Of a stretch of 33,384 nucleotides of DNA, positions 1 to 7,613 are shown in pieces. The notes below the pieces were generated by a model that had not been told where the DNA came from, did not search any database, and saw only the letters and a program-made list of their open reading frames with translations. Numbering within the stretch: the first letter of the stretch is position 1; each line of letters opens with the position of its first letter. Where the stretch lies: assembly GCA_947085425.1 (NCBI GenBank), contig CAMTWK010000036.1, forward strand, positions 1-33,384. Direction: 5' to 3'. The stretch is from UKL13-2 sp947085425. GTDB taxonomy: Bacteria; Pseudomonadota; Gammaproteobacteria; Burkholderiales; Usitatibacteraceae. Made by a program: the position numbers and the translations under genes.

Positions 1-260
1 CTAGCCTGCATATTTCACGGGTCGGCCCCGCTCTGCTTGGGGGCTTGCCCGTTAAGTGTTACCGCACTTTGCCATCCAGTTTGGTTTTAATTAAACATCG
101 GGCTTTTGCGCTCGATAGCAGGCCGCTGAACATGCGCTTTTGCGCTCTCTTGCCGTGCTCATTTGCCAAACACGGCTCGCTATGCCGTGGTCAGTCGAGC
201 AAAAAATCACTCGCCCATCCACCCACTCTCGAGTGCGTCCCCGTGAAATATGCAGGCTAA
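1..260. repeat. Short repeat element with 21-bp inverted ends
   Basis: Positions 1-21 and 240-260 are inverted copies of each other with one mismatch; the shared core reads GCCTGCATATTTCACGGG. The inside contains GCTTTTGCGCTC twice (about 103-114 and 136-147) and no convincing gene. A third copy of the end sequence lies at 14139-14168. The layout, two inverted ends around about 220 bp without a gene, suggests a MITE or a decayed insertion sequence. The left end coincides with the window edge, so a target duplication cannot be checked. Confidence 0.55.
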
Positions 261-280
261 CAGTGCTCGACTACTCGGAT

Positions 281-436
281 ATGACCAAATGGTCGTATCT
301 CGCTGGTTGGCTGAGTCAATTTGGCGCGCCCTATGTGGCGACCGAACAAATCACCGATTTACCGCTGCATTTGCGCACCCGCCAAAGCGGCTTATTGGTT
401 CGATGGGCAGGGTTGGGGGATGAATGGGTTGCGTGA
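281..436 (+). CDS. Possible 51-residue ORF or gene fragment, unknown
   Basis: This reading frame begins at an ATG 20 bp after the inverted-repeat element and stops immediately before the ugpQ stop codon, tail to tail. The codons look ordinary for this genome and the peptide is rich in Trp and Leu, but I recognise no family and the Shine-Dalgarno sequence is weak (GGA). The frame stays open upstream into the repeat element, so it could be the 3' end of a gene cut by that element. It may equally be chance. Confidence 0.2.
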   Translation: MTKWSYLAGWLSQFGAPYVATEQITDLPLHLRTRQSGLLVRWAGLGDEWVA

Positions 437-1195
437 TCAGCGACCCAATAACGCTGACGGAAATTTGTGCGCCATCAAATCCAGTTGGTCGGTAAAAACA
501 CCGTCCACGCCCAAATCAAATAATGCCGCGACCAGATCAACGCGATTCGCCGTAAAGGCCATCACATGCACACCGCGATCATGCAAGTGCCGGACCATGC
601 CGGTGCTCACATTTGAATGCTCACAGCCAATTGAAGCGCAATTTAATTCATCGAGGATGGCATCATGTTCGGGAAGATATTTCTCAACCAACAATCCCAT
701 CGGCAGATTTGGCGCAGCGACACGGGCGGCGCGCAGTGCGGCCACACTAAAGGAAGTCAGAATCGGTTTCACCACATGCTCGCGCGTCAGCTCCCCGGCA
801 AGTTCAGCGATTCTCTGACCGGTCTCCACCTCCCGACCCGTGCAGGGTTTGATTTCAATGTTGACATTCATGCCTTGCGAATGCAGGTAATGCATGGCGG
901 CCGAAAAACGTGGGATTTTTTCACCGGCAAATTGCGTGTTTAGCCATGAGCCGGCATCGAGTTTTTCCAATTCGGCAGCGGTCTTGTCCTTGAACGCGCC
1001 CGTACCATTGGTAGTGCGAGTCAGCGTGTCATCGTGCATGAGCATGGCAATGCCGTCGGCGCTGAGTTTGACGTCGAATTCAACCGCCGCATACAAATAG
1101 TGTTGCGCCATTTTCATTCCGGCCAGTGTATTTTCCGGCGCCAATGAACCACCACCACGATGCGCAAACAATTTTGGATAAGGCCAATATTTCAT
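437..1195 (-). CDS. ugpQ: Glycerophosphodiester phosphodiesterase
   Basis: The predicted 252-residue protein hydrolyses glycerophosphodiesters to glycerol 3-phosphate and an alcohol. It has the GDPD signature from residue 12 (AHRGGGSLAPENT), the metal and catalytic residues E39, D41 (EFDVKLSADG) and H54 (HDDTLTRTTNG), a later IEIKP strand, and the closing FT motif near GVDGVFTDQ. No signal peptide is visible, so it should be cytoplasmic, like UgpQ. I chose the ATG at 1195 because GAGGA precedes it at good spacing; a longer frame to 1237 runs into pgpA. It lies 8 bp behind pgpA and is the last gene of the minus-strand block, so both may handle phospholipid breakdown and synthesis products. Confidence 0.9.
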   Translation of the reverse strand: MKYWPYPKLFAHRGGGSLAPENTLAGMKMAQHYLYAAVEFDVKLSADGIAMLMHDDTLTRTTNGTGAFKDKTAAELEKLDAGSWLNTQFAGEKIPRFSAAMHYLHSQGMNVNIEIKPCTGREVETGQRIAELAGELTREHVVKPILTSFSVAALRAARVAAPNLPMGLLVEKYLPEHDAILDELNCASIGCEHSNVSTGMVRHLHDRGVHVMAFTANRVDLVAALFDLGVDGVFTDQLDLMAHKFPSALLGR

Positions 1196-1203
1196 AACAC
1201 TCC

Positions 1204-1683
1204 TCAAAATTGCATGGATCGTGCGGTAACAATACACCCGATCGAAAAGATCGCCGCCAGCAGATCGTCAAACATCACGCCAAAGCCATCTGTTATTTTG
1301 TGATCAGCGAGACTGATCGGCCATGGCTTAAATATATCAAACAATCTAAACAGCAAAAATGCGGCAAACCACCACACCATTGTCTTGGGGGTAAATAACA
1401 GCACCAACATAAACGCAGCGATTTCATCAATGACAATGCCGCCGTGATCGGCCACGCCAAGCGTTTTTCCGGCGATGGTGGATGCCCACACACCAACAAC
1501 AAAAAACAGTGCGATCACCAAGCCTGTCACCAGCGGAGGCGTCAACCAAACCAACGCGGCATAAAGCGGTATCGCCACCAAGGTCCCAATCGTACCCGGC
1601 GCTTTTTTCACAAGGCCCGAACCAAACCCAAACGCAATAAAATGCGCGGGGTGGGAAAATAAAAATTTTTGATCGGGTTTCAT
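1204..1683 (-). CDS. pgpA: Phosphatidylglycerophosphatase A
   Basis: This 159-residue inner-membrane enzyme removes phosphate from phosphatidylglycerol phosphate to give phosphatidylglycerol. It shows the PgpA pattern: GSGLVKKAPGTIGTL near residues 22-36, the acidic segment DHGGIVIDEIAAF (about 79-91), FRLFDIFKPWPI (about 112-123) and a later GFGVMFDDLLAA. About three hydrophobic segments are visible. Length is normal for the family. The start ATG lies 32 bp after the thiL stop, with only a weak ribosome binding site. thiL-pgpA adjacency is widespread in proteobacteria and supports the call. Confidence is high. Confidence 0.93.
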   Translation of the reverse strand: MKPDQKFLFSHPAHFIAFGFGSGLVKKAPGTIGTLVAIPLYAALVWLTPPLVTGLVIALFFVVGVWASTIAGKTLGVADHGGIVIDEIAAFMLVLLFTPKTMVWWFAAFLLFRLFDIFKPWPISLADHKITDGFGVMFDDLLAAIFSIGCIVTARSMQF

Positions 1684-1715
1684 GTCAGCTTAATAAATGA
1701 AGGCATGTCATCGGA

Positions 1716-2711
1716 TTACCGTTTGGCTGAAAAATGATCAAAACCACTGCCACCAATATCGGACGGCGACAATAAACCACCTGCCTCGTCCCTGATCATG
1801 ACACCAGTCTTGCCGGCCATCATTGTGCCAATTTTGGTCAAAGGCAGTGACATATCCGCAGCGATGCCGACCAAGGCGATGCGTGCCGCCAGTGGCGCGG
1901 TAAAACACAATTCATAGTCATCCCCGCCGGCCAGTGCACACGCCATACGCACTTCTTTTGCCTTTGACAACAACGCCGGGTGTAACGGTAACTTCGCCCA
2001 GTCAATTTCAGCGGCCAAACCCGAGCGTTCACAAATGTGTCCCAAGTCCGCCACCAGCCCGTCGGAAATATCAATCGCGGCGATGGTCGCCTGTGACAAA
2101 CCGGCCAGCCGCATGCCCAGGCCGATGCGCGGCTGTGGCACCAGTAATTTATCCAGCACGGTTTGTAACACGCTTGAGGTCAGTTTGATTTCATTGCGCA
2201 AATGGCGCAGCGCCAATGCCGCGCCACCGAGCGTGCCCGACAGCCAGATATCGTCACCCACCTTGGCGTGATCGCGCTGCAACGCCCGGCCCGGCGTGAC
2301 CTGCCCCATGACGGTCAAGGTCATGGATAACGGTCCGCGTGTGGTGTCACCACCAATCAACACCATATCGTATTGATCGGCCAAGCCAAACATGCCTTTC
2401 GCAAAATCTGCCAGCCAAGTGTCATCGATGCCCGGCAACGTGATGGCCAATGTGAAAAATTTTGGCGTGGCGCCCATCGCCGCCAGATCAGACAAATTCA
2501 CCGCGAGTGCTTTGTGCCCCAACAAGTGGGCGTCGGTGTCGGCAAAAAAATGCACGCCGGCGACCAGCGTGTCGGTGGATATCGCCAGTTGTTTGCCGGG
2601 TGTGACGTCGACCAGCGCGCAATCGTCGCCAATGCCCAGCACGCCGCGACGCGGGGCGCGGGTGAAGTGTTTGGCGATCAGCGCAAATTCAGGGGTGCGT
2701 GCGGGAACCAT
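1716..2711 (-). CDS. thiL: Thiamine-monophosphate kinase
   Basis: This 331-residue protein phosphorylates thiamine monophosphate with ATP to thiamine diphosphate, the last step of the pathway. It follows the E. coli ThiL pattern closely: EFALIAKHF near the N-terminus, GIGDDCALVD (about 26-35), STDTLVAGVHF, KALAVNLSDLAAMGA, the metal-binding IGGDTTRGPLS (about 118-128), and later DISDGLVADLGH and AGGDDYELCF. The ATG at 2711 gives the expected N-terminus. It sits between nusB (99 bp upstream) and pgpA in the usual order. No anomaly is visible. Confidence 0.96.
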   Translation of the reverse strand: MVPARTPEFALIAKHFTRAPRRGVLGIGDDCALVDVTPGKQLAISTDTLVAGVHFFADTDAHLLGHKALAVNLSDLAAMGATPKFFTLAITLPGIDDTWLADFAKGMFGLADQYDMVLIGGDTTRGPLSMTLTVMGQVTPGRALQRDHAKVGDDIWLSGTLGGAALALRHLRNEIKLTSSVLQTVLDKLLVPQPRIGLGMRLAGLSQATIAAIDISDGLVADLGHICERSGLAAEIDWAKLPLHPALLSKAKEVRMACALAGGDDYELCFTAPLAARIALVGIAADMSLPLTKIGTMMAGKTGVMIRDEAGGLLSPSDIGGSGFDHFSAKR

Positions 2712-2810
2712 GGTTCACTTTTGTGTTGGCGACAGTCGGCGCGCCCGCCTGGCAGATTAAATTAAGAAAACGAATGTGCGGCGACGACACAAATCCTTGG
2801 TCGACCAAAT

Positions 2811-3344
2811 CTACGACTTGGCCTTGGCGGTGACGATGACTTTTTTTGCGACCTTGGTTACCTTGGTCACGACAGCAACTTTGACCGCCTTGTTGGCCGT
2901 CGAAGTTTTTGCGACGTGGGGGGCGGCAACCTCTTGATCGCGCACCGCCAACGCATACTTATCGAGTACGCCATTTACATATTTATGGCCATCGGTGCCT
3001 CCAAACGATTTGGCAAGTTCGATCGCCTCGTTGATGATGACCCGATACGGCGTTTCCACCATAAACGACAATTCATAGGCGCCGATCAACATGATGCCGC
3101 GTTCAATCGGACTGACCTCAATCCACGGCCGATCCAAATGTGGGGCCAGCGCCTCGGACAACATCGGCGCGTTGTTCATGGCACCCTTAACCACGGTTTT
3201 AAACAAGCCAACGTCGGCTTTATCAAAACCATCCGCGTCCGCATATTGCTTTTCAATTTCCGACCATGACTGATCCGCCAACTGCCATTGGTACAAAGCC
3301 TGCAAAGCAAACTCTCGTGAACGACGACGCGGCGATTTCACCAT
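2811..3344 (-). CDS. nusB: Transcription antitermination factor NusB, with Lys-rich tail
   Basis: NusB with NusE (S10) binds boxA RNA in rRNA leaders and supports antitermination. The typical N-terminus SPRRRSREFALQALYQWQL and the C-terminal pattern ERGIMLIGAYEL, PYRVIINEAIELAKSFGGTDG and KYVNGVLDKYA are all present. The frame stays open to 3422, but the ATG at 3344 gives the conserved start; the extra 26 residues would overlap ribH. The protein is 177 residues, longer than the roughly 140 of E. coli NusB. The excess is about 35 C-terminal residues made of Ala, Val, Thr and Lys, a basic low-complexity tail that is not part of the core fold. The Shine-Dalgarno is weak. Confidence 0.93.
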   Translation of the reverse strand: MVKSPRRRSREFALQALYQWQLADQSWSEIEKQYADADGFDKADVGLFKTVVKGAMNNAPMLSEALAPHLDRPWIEVSPIERGIMLIGAYELSFMVETPYRVIINEAIELAKSFGGTDGHKYVNGVLDKYALAVRDQEVAAPHVAKTSTANKAVKVAVVTKVTKVAKKVIVTAKAKS

Positions 3345-3399
3345 GCGGCACCCGCTGATAAACACCTGCCGCCACCCAAACAACCATTTACCCAAACAC

Positions 3400-3867
3400 T
3401 CATGCTTCATCCTTAACAACAATCAACTCAAGCAAATTTGCCATTTCAATCGCAACTTGGGCACATTCGGTGCCCTTTTCTGCGACCCGCGCCAGCGCCT
3501 GCTCGTCGGTATTGGTGGTCAGAATGCCATTGGCAATCGGCACCCCCGTTTGTAATGCCACGCTGGTCACGCCCCGGCACGACTCGTTCGATACCACTTC
3601 AAAGTGATAGGTTTCACCACGTATAACCGCGCCAATGGCGATCAAGGCGTCGTATTCATCGGTCATGGCCATGGCTTCGAGTACCAATGGAATTTCCAGT
3701 GCACCCGGCACGCCCGCGCAATCAATATCGCTGTCGGCCACACCCAGTCGCAACAATTCATCAACACAGGCCGCCAACATTTTTTCCACGATTGGCGCGT
3801 TAAAACGACCATGCACAATGCCGATCTTCAGACCGGCTCCGTCGAGTGAGGAAGTAATGATATTCAT
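3400..3867 (-). CDS. ribH: 6,7-dimethyl-8-ribityllumazine synthase
   Basis: This 155-residue enzyme condenses the 3,4-dihydroxybutanone phosphate made by RibB with ribitylaminouracil from the RibD branch to give lumazine. Family motifs are clear: GIVHGRFNAPIVEKM, the substrate-binding VPGALEIP, GAVIRGETYHFEVV with the catalytic His, and GILTTNTDEQALARV near the C-terminus. The start ATG overlaps the ribB(X) stop in an ATGA, so translation is probably coupled. The length is normal for a capsid-forming lumazine synthase. Confidence 0.96.
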   Translation of the reverse strand: MNIITSSLDGAGLKIGIVHGRFNAPIVEKMLAACVDELLRLGVADSDIDCAGVPGALEIPLVLEAMAMTDEYDALIAIGAVIRGETYHFEVVSNESCRGVTSVALQTGVPIANGILTTNTDEQALARVAEKGTECAQVAIEMANLLELIVVKDEA

Positions 3868-5024
3868 ACTATTTTCAACTTTCTATCAGGCGTGGCAAAT
3901 CCATTGGGCTTGACCGCGTTGGCGGGTGCGGGTGGTACATATTCGACCACCTCCAAATCAAAACCGGCCATGGAAGGAATATTGATGGGCCAGGACAACA
4001 CGCGCATCTTGCGAACATTCAAGTGATGCAAAATTTGTGCGCCGATGCCGTACATACGCGGATCCCACTTGCCACCTTTTTTGGTTTCCAATTCCGCTGG
4101 TGACAGCGTGAATCGATCGAGCAACGATTGTGCATTTTCTTCGCCGCGCAACAGCACGATCACACCGGTGCCTTCGGCGGCGACTATGCGTAAAGCGTCA
4201 CCAACCGAATAGGCGTGGCGTCCACTTTCAAAATCAAAAAAATCAGCGCCGGTAAACGGCTCATGCACCCGTGTCAGCACCGGCACATCCGCATTGATTT
4301 CTCCACAGGTCAACGCCATATGCATTTCGTTGACGGTTTTATCCTTGAACAAATGCAGCGTGAACGGACCGTATGGCGTATGAACCGGACGCTCGGCGAC
4401 TTTTTCAACCAAGGTCTCGTTGATCGAGCGATAACGAATCAAATCGGCAATCGTGCCAATCTTTAGCCCGTGTCGTTTGGCGAATGGCACCAAATCCGGC
4501 AACCGCGCCATCGTGCCATCTTCATTGAGAATTTCACAAATCACACCAGCCGCTGACAATCCTGCCAACGACGATAAATCACACGATGCTTCGGTGTGAC
4601 CGGCACGCATCAACACCCCGCCATTTTGCGCGGTGAGCGGAAAAATATGGCCTGGTTGGACAATGTCACCCGGCATGGCATTGCGCGCCGAGGCGGCGCG
4701 AATGGTGCGGGCGCGGTCGGCTGCGGAAATGCCGGTGCTGACCCCGGTGGCCGCTTCAATCGACACTGTAAAGGCGGTGCCGTGTGAGGTGCGATTGACC
4801 GCCACCATTGGCAATATATTCAGCTGGGCCGCATGGGATGCGGTGATCGGCATACAAATCAAACCACGCGCATGGGTGGCCATGAAGTTGATCGCTTCGG
4901 GTGTGACGAAGTCGGCCGCCATGACCAGATCCCCCTCGTTTTCGCGATCTTCCGCATCCACCAACACCACCATCTTGCCGTTGCGGATGTCGTCGATAAT
5001 TTCTTCTGTGGTTGCAATGGTCAT
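3864..5024 (-). CDS. ribB: 3,4-dihydroxy-2-butanone-4-phosphate synthase with degenerate RibA domain (RibBX type)
   Basis: The 386-residue protein has two halves. The first (about 1-205) is a full RibB domain with VLVDAEDRENEGDLVMAA, FMATHARGLICMPIT, GHIFPLTAQNGGVLMRAGHTEA and DLSSLAG. It makes 3,4-dihydroxy-2-butanone 4-phosphate from ribulose 5-phosphate. The second half resembles GTP cyclohydrolase II (RibA) but lacks the zinc-binding Cys-x10-Cys-x-Cys cluster; only one Cys remains there. Such RibBX fusions are known from proteobacteria and are thought to be inactive as cyclohydrolases, so a separate ribA should exist elsewhere. I start at the ATG at 5024 because the N-terminus then fits RibB; the frame is open to 5099. 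The 181-bp gap upstream may hold a promoter. No FMN riboswitch was seen there. Confidence 0.93.
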   Translation of the reverse strand: MTIATTEEIIDDIRNGKMVVLVDAEDRENEGDLVMAADFVTPEAINFMATHARGLICMPITASHAAQLNILPMVAVNRTSHGTAFTVSIEAATGVSTGISAADRARTIRAASARNAMPGDIVQPGHIFPLTAQNGGVLMRAGHTEASCDLSSLAGLSAAGVICEILNEDGTMARLPDLVPFAKRHGLKIGTIADLIRYRSINETLVEKVAERPVHTPYGPFTLHLFKDKTVNEMHMALTCGEINADVPVLTRVHEPFTGADFFDFESGRHAYSVGDALRIVAAEGTGVIVLLRGEENAQSLLDRFTLSPAELETKKGGKWDPRMYGIGAQILHHLNVRKMRVLSWPINIPSMAGFDLEVVEYVPPAPANAVKPNGFATPDRKLKIV

Positions 5025-5205
5025 AAACGTCGCCTGAAATTTGAGCCAAAAAAAGCAAACACCAATACTGGCGGGCGCTTTGGGGCATAAATACCCCAAT
5101 CGGGTTGCTGGATGTAGAGTTTTAAAAAACAGCGCTATACAATAACGCGTCGAGGTCTATTTTACGCGGTGCAAGGCACAACGCGCCATCAACATGGTGT
5201 TTTTG

Positions 5206-5817
5206 TCAGGTGGAGGTGCCGACAGTCGCCATGCGCTCCAGATAGCGCGCCAACAAATCAACTTCCAAATTCACTTTGGATCCGGCATGCAAGCCGCGAA
5301 TGGTGGTGACCTGATAGGTATGCGGGATGATATTGATTGCAAACACACAGCTGCCGTTTGGCAAATCCTTGACCGTATTGACCGTCAGTGAAATGCCATT
5401 AATAGTGATTGAGCCCTTGCGCGCCACAAACTTGGCCAGATCGGCCGGCGCGTCAATCTCCAGCCGCCAAGACGCACCCAAGTCCTCCAACACACTCACC
5501 GTGCCGACGCCGTCGACATGACCACTGACCAGATGACCACCCAGCCGATCGCCATAACGCATCGATTTTTCGAGGTTCACTTCTGCGCCCTGCACAAATC
5601 CGATGATCGCGGTTAACGATTCATTCGACACATCGACCATAAACGAATCGGGCGTTTTTGCCACCACGGTCAGGCAGCAACCATTGACCGCAATCGAGTC
5701 GCCGATGGCGATCTGGTGCAATCCCAGCTTTGGTGCGTGAATCGTCAAATGCAAATTGGCCGGGTTTGTTTCGGCTTTTTGGATGAGACCAGTGGTTTCG
5801 ATGATGCCTGTGAACAT
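5206..5817 (-). CDS. ribE: Riboflavin synthase, alpha chain
   Basis: This 203-residue protein dismutates two lumazines to riboflavin. It has the typical start MFTGIIETTGLI and two lumazine-binding barrels in tandem: the first has GDSIAVNGCCLTV and LGGHLVSGHVDGVG, the second GSITINGISLTVN and a closing IPHTYQVTTI segment. The ATG at 5817 is the expected start, 31 bp after the ribD stop. It is followed by a 181-bp gap before ribB(X). In gammaproteobacteria the same gene is also called ribC. Confidence 0.95.
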   Translation of the reverse strand: MFTGIIETTGLIQKAETNPANLHLTIHAPKLGLHQIAIGDSIAVNGCCLTVVAKTPDSFMVDVSNESLTAIIGFVQGAEVNLEKSMRYGDRLGGHLVSGHVDGVGTVSVLEDLGASWRLEIDAPADLAKFVARKGSITINGISLTVNTVKDLPNGSCVFAINIIPHTYQVTTIRGLHAGSKVNLEVDLLARYLERMATVGTST

Positions 5818-5848
5818 GATTCAACTCTTGGTAAATAAGGATGGACGG

Positions 5849-6955
5849 TTACGTCAACTTCTGCACGGTGGCGCGAATACGAATGTCCGGCCCGACCTGC
5901 CGCACGTCGTCAAACTTCAGCGCAATTTTATCGGCCAGCGCGGTGAGTTCACGCATCGCAAAAAACCCTTTGCCGTCGTCTCCCAAAATGGAGGGCGCGA
6001 CATAAAACACCAGCTCGTCCACCACACCTGCTTCCAACAACGAGCCGTTCAAACGTGCGCCGGTTTCGACCATAACCGAGTTGATTTTTTGATCGCCCAG
6101 CATTTGCATCATGGCCACCAGATCAACCTTGCCTTTGATGCCCTCGGTTTTAACCCGTGACACCGCAATGCCTTTTGTCACCAACGCTGCCGCGCGCGCC
6201 TCATCCCCGGTGGCGGTGACAATCAAACAGTTGCCGCCCTGCAAAATTTTTGCGTGGTCTTGCACGTCCAAGCGACTATCGAGAAGTATTCTCAGCGGTT
6301 GGCGCTCACATGGCACGTCACGCACGGTCAGTTGCGGGTCATCCGCCAACACCGTACCAATTCCGGTCAGCATCGCGCACGCATCACGCCGCAGAGCATG
6401 CACGTCACGCCTCGCCTCTGCCGAGGTAATCCATTTTGATTCACCGTTTTTCAACGCCGTTTTGCCGTCAATACTCGCGGCAATCTTCATCATCACGTAC
6501 GGCCTGCCTAATTCCATGCGCAACAAAAATGCCTTGAGCTGTTGTTTGACCTCGGTGGCCATCAGCCCGATATCGAGTTGAATTCCGGCCGAGCGCAGGT
6601 TGACATGTCCCTTGCCGTCGACGCCCTCGAACGGGTCGTGAATAGCCGACACCACACGTGCCACTCGTGCTGCAATCAACAAGCCAGAACACGCCGGGCC
6701 GCGTGACGAGTGGTGCAAGGCACAAGGCTCCAAGGTTGAATACACGGTTGCACCCTCGGGCGATTCGGTGCAATTGGCCAATGCATCGGCTTCGGCATGG
6801 GGACGGCCGCCGGCGCGGGTGAATCCTTCGCCAATCACACGACCATTTTTAACAATCACGCAGCCGACAAACGGGTTCGGCGTTGCCACTGCACGGCCTT
6901 TTTCGGCCATGACCAGGGCACGCGCCATCATGACGTGATCGATGGCGTCAAACAT
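5849..6955 (-). CDS. ribD: Bifunctional riboflavin deaminase/reductase RibD
   Basis: The protein is about 368 residues. The N-terminal cytidine-deaminase-like domain removes the amino group from the pyrimidine intermediate; its zinc site is visible as PHAEADAL and a Pro-Cys...Cys pair in LEPCALHHSSRGPACSG. The C-terminal reductase domain (from about residue 140) reduces the ribose, with MMKIAASIDGKTA, GESKWITS, GIGTVLADDPQLTVR and a late VETGARLNGSLL. I chose ATG 6955 (MFDAIDHVMMARAL) since it matches RibD N-termini and has AGG just upstream; GTG 6967 would add four residues. It lies 24 bp after nrdR, probably one operon. Confidence 0.94.
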   Translation of the reverse strand: MFDAIDHVMMARALVMAEKGRAVATPNPFVGCVIVKNGRVIGEGFTRAGGRPHAEADALANCTESPEGATVYSTLEPCALHHSSRGPACSGLLIAARVARVVSAIHDPFEGVDGKGHVNLRSAGIQLDIGLMATEVKQQLKAFLLRMELGRPYVMMKIAASIDGKTALKNGESKWITSAEARRDVHALRRDACAMLTGIGTVLADDPQLTVRDVPCERQPLRILLDSRLDVQDHAKILQGGNCLIVTATGDEARAAALVTKGIAVSRVKTEGIKGKVDLVAMMQMLGDQKINSVMVETGARLNGSLLEAGVVDELVFYVAPSILGDDGKGFFAMRELTALADKIALKFDDVRQVGPDIRIRATVQKLT

Positions 6956-6979
6956 CACGGCCTGCACGCGCCATGCCGA

Positions 6980-7429
6980 TCACTTCGACACCTCCTTGAT
7001 CGCCTGCTGAAATTCCTCGACGTCGGAAAAACTCCGGTACACCGAGGCATACCGCACATAACCAACCTGGTCCAACAATTTCAACTCCTGCATCACCATC
7101 TCACCCACTTTGCGCGACGGCAATTCGCGGCGCGCTTCGTTTAACAACGCCTGCTCAATGCGTTCGACGGCGGCGATGATATCGGCCTCGGCGACCGAGC
7201 GTTTGTGCAAGGCACGGTGCAAACTCATTTCAATTTTTTGCCGCGAAAAATCCTCACGCTGGCCGTTTGATTTGACAATCGTCGGCATGCGCAACTCGGC
7301 ATTTTCATAGGTGGTGAATCGCTTGTGGCAGACCGTGCAGCGGCGGCGGCGGCGCACCTGATCGCCCTCATCGGACACACGCGAGTCGATGACCTGGGTT
7401 TCCTGCGCACTGCAAAAGGGGCATTTCAT
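6980..7429 (-). CDS. nrdR: Transcriptional repressor NrdR
   Basis: NrdR represses ribonucleotide reductase genes in response to ATP/dATP. The 149-residue sequence starts with the zinc ribbon (Cys3, Cys6, Cys31 and Cys34, in CPFC and CTVC) around RVSDEGDQVRRRRRC, followed by the ATP-cone domain (VVKSNGQREDFSRQKI-type segment) and the late GYVRYASVYRSF motif. Length and order are standard. Its position between glyA and ribD is the usual one in beta- and gammaproteobacteria. No NrdR box was recognised in this window; the targets are presumably elsewhere. Confidence 0.96.
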   Translation of the reverse strand: MKCPFCSAQETQVIDSRVSDEGDQVRRRRRCTVCHKRFTTYENAELRMPTIVKSNGQREDFSRQKIEMSLHRALHKRSVAEADIIAAVERIEQALLNEARRELPSRKVGEMVMQELKLLDQVGYVRYASVYRSFSDVEEFQQAIKEVSK

Positions 7430-7457
7430 GTTGGCACAGAAGAAAAGAAAAACGCAC

Positions 7458-7473
7458 GAACGGGTGAACGGGT
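7458..7473. repeat. Octamer GAACGGGT, two tandem copies
   Basis: GAACGGGT occurs twice head to tail and is followed by AAC. It sits in the nrdR-glyA gap, 29 bp upstream of the nrdR start. Seven bases further lies a small perfect palindrome, CGTAAATTTTACG, at 7478-7490. The repeat shares its 8-bp period with the larger array in the same gap and with 24098-24113. Confidence 0.7.
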
Positions 7474-7545
7474 AACGACGTAAATTTTACGGTCACCGTG
7501 CAAAGCAAAAATAGTCGATTCACTCATTTGCGTGGCCCCTTGTTA

Positions 7546-7609
7546 ACTTCCGCACTTCCGCACTTCTGCACTTATGTACTTGTTTACTTGTTTACTTGTT
7601 TACTTGTTC
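7546..7609. repeat. Octanucleotide tandem repeat, 8 x 8 bp, behind glyA
   Basis: Eight consecutive 8-bp units all begin with ACTT. In plus-strand order they are ACTTCCGC twice, ACTTCTGC, ACTTATGT, ACTTGTTT three times and ACTTGTTC. The array ends 4 bp from the glyA stop codon, in the glyA-nrdR gap. The gradual change of the second half of the unit along the array looks like slippage plus mutation. No hairpin or gene is apparent in it. Confidence 0.9.
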
Positions 7610-7613
7610 ACAC

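Noticed and set aside
3345..3422. Longer NusB start
   Set aside because: The extra 26 residues overlap ribH, begin at TTG and do not resemble NusB N-termini.
5025..5205. FMN riboswitch upstream of ribB(X)
   Set aside because: The gap was read for the conserved FMN aptamer segments; none is recognisable on the minus strand.
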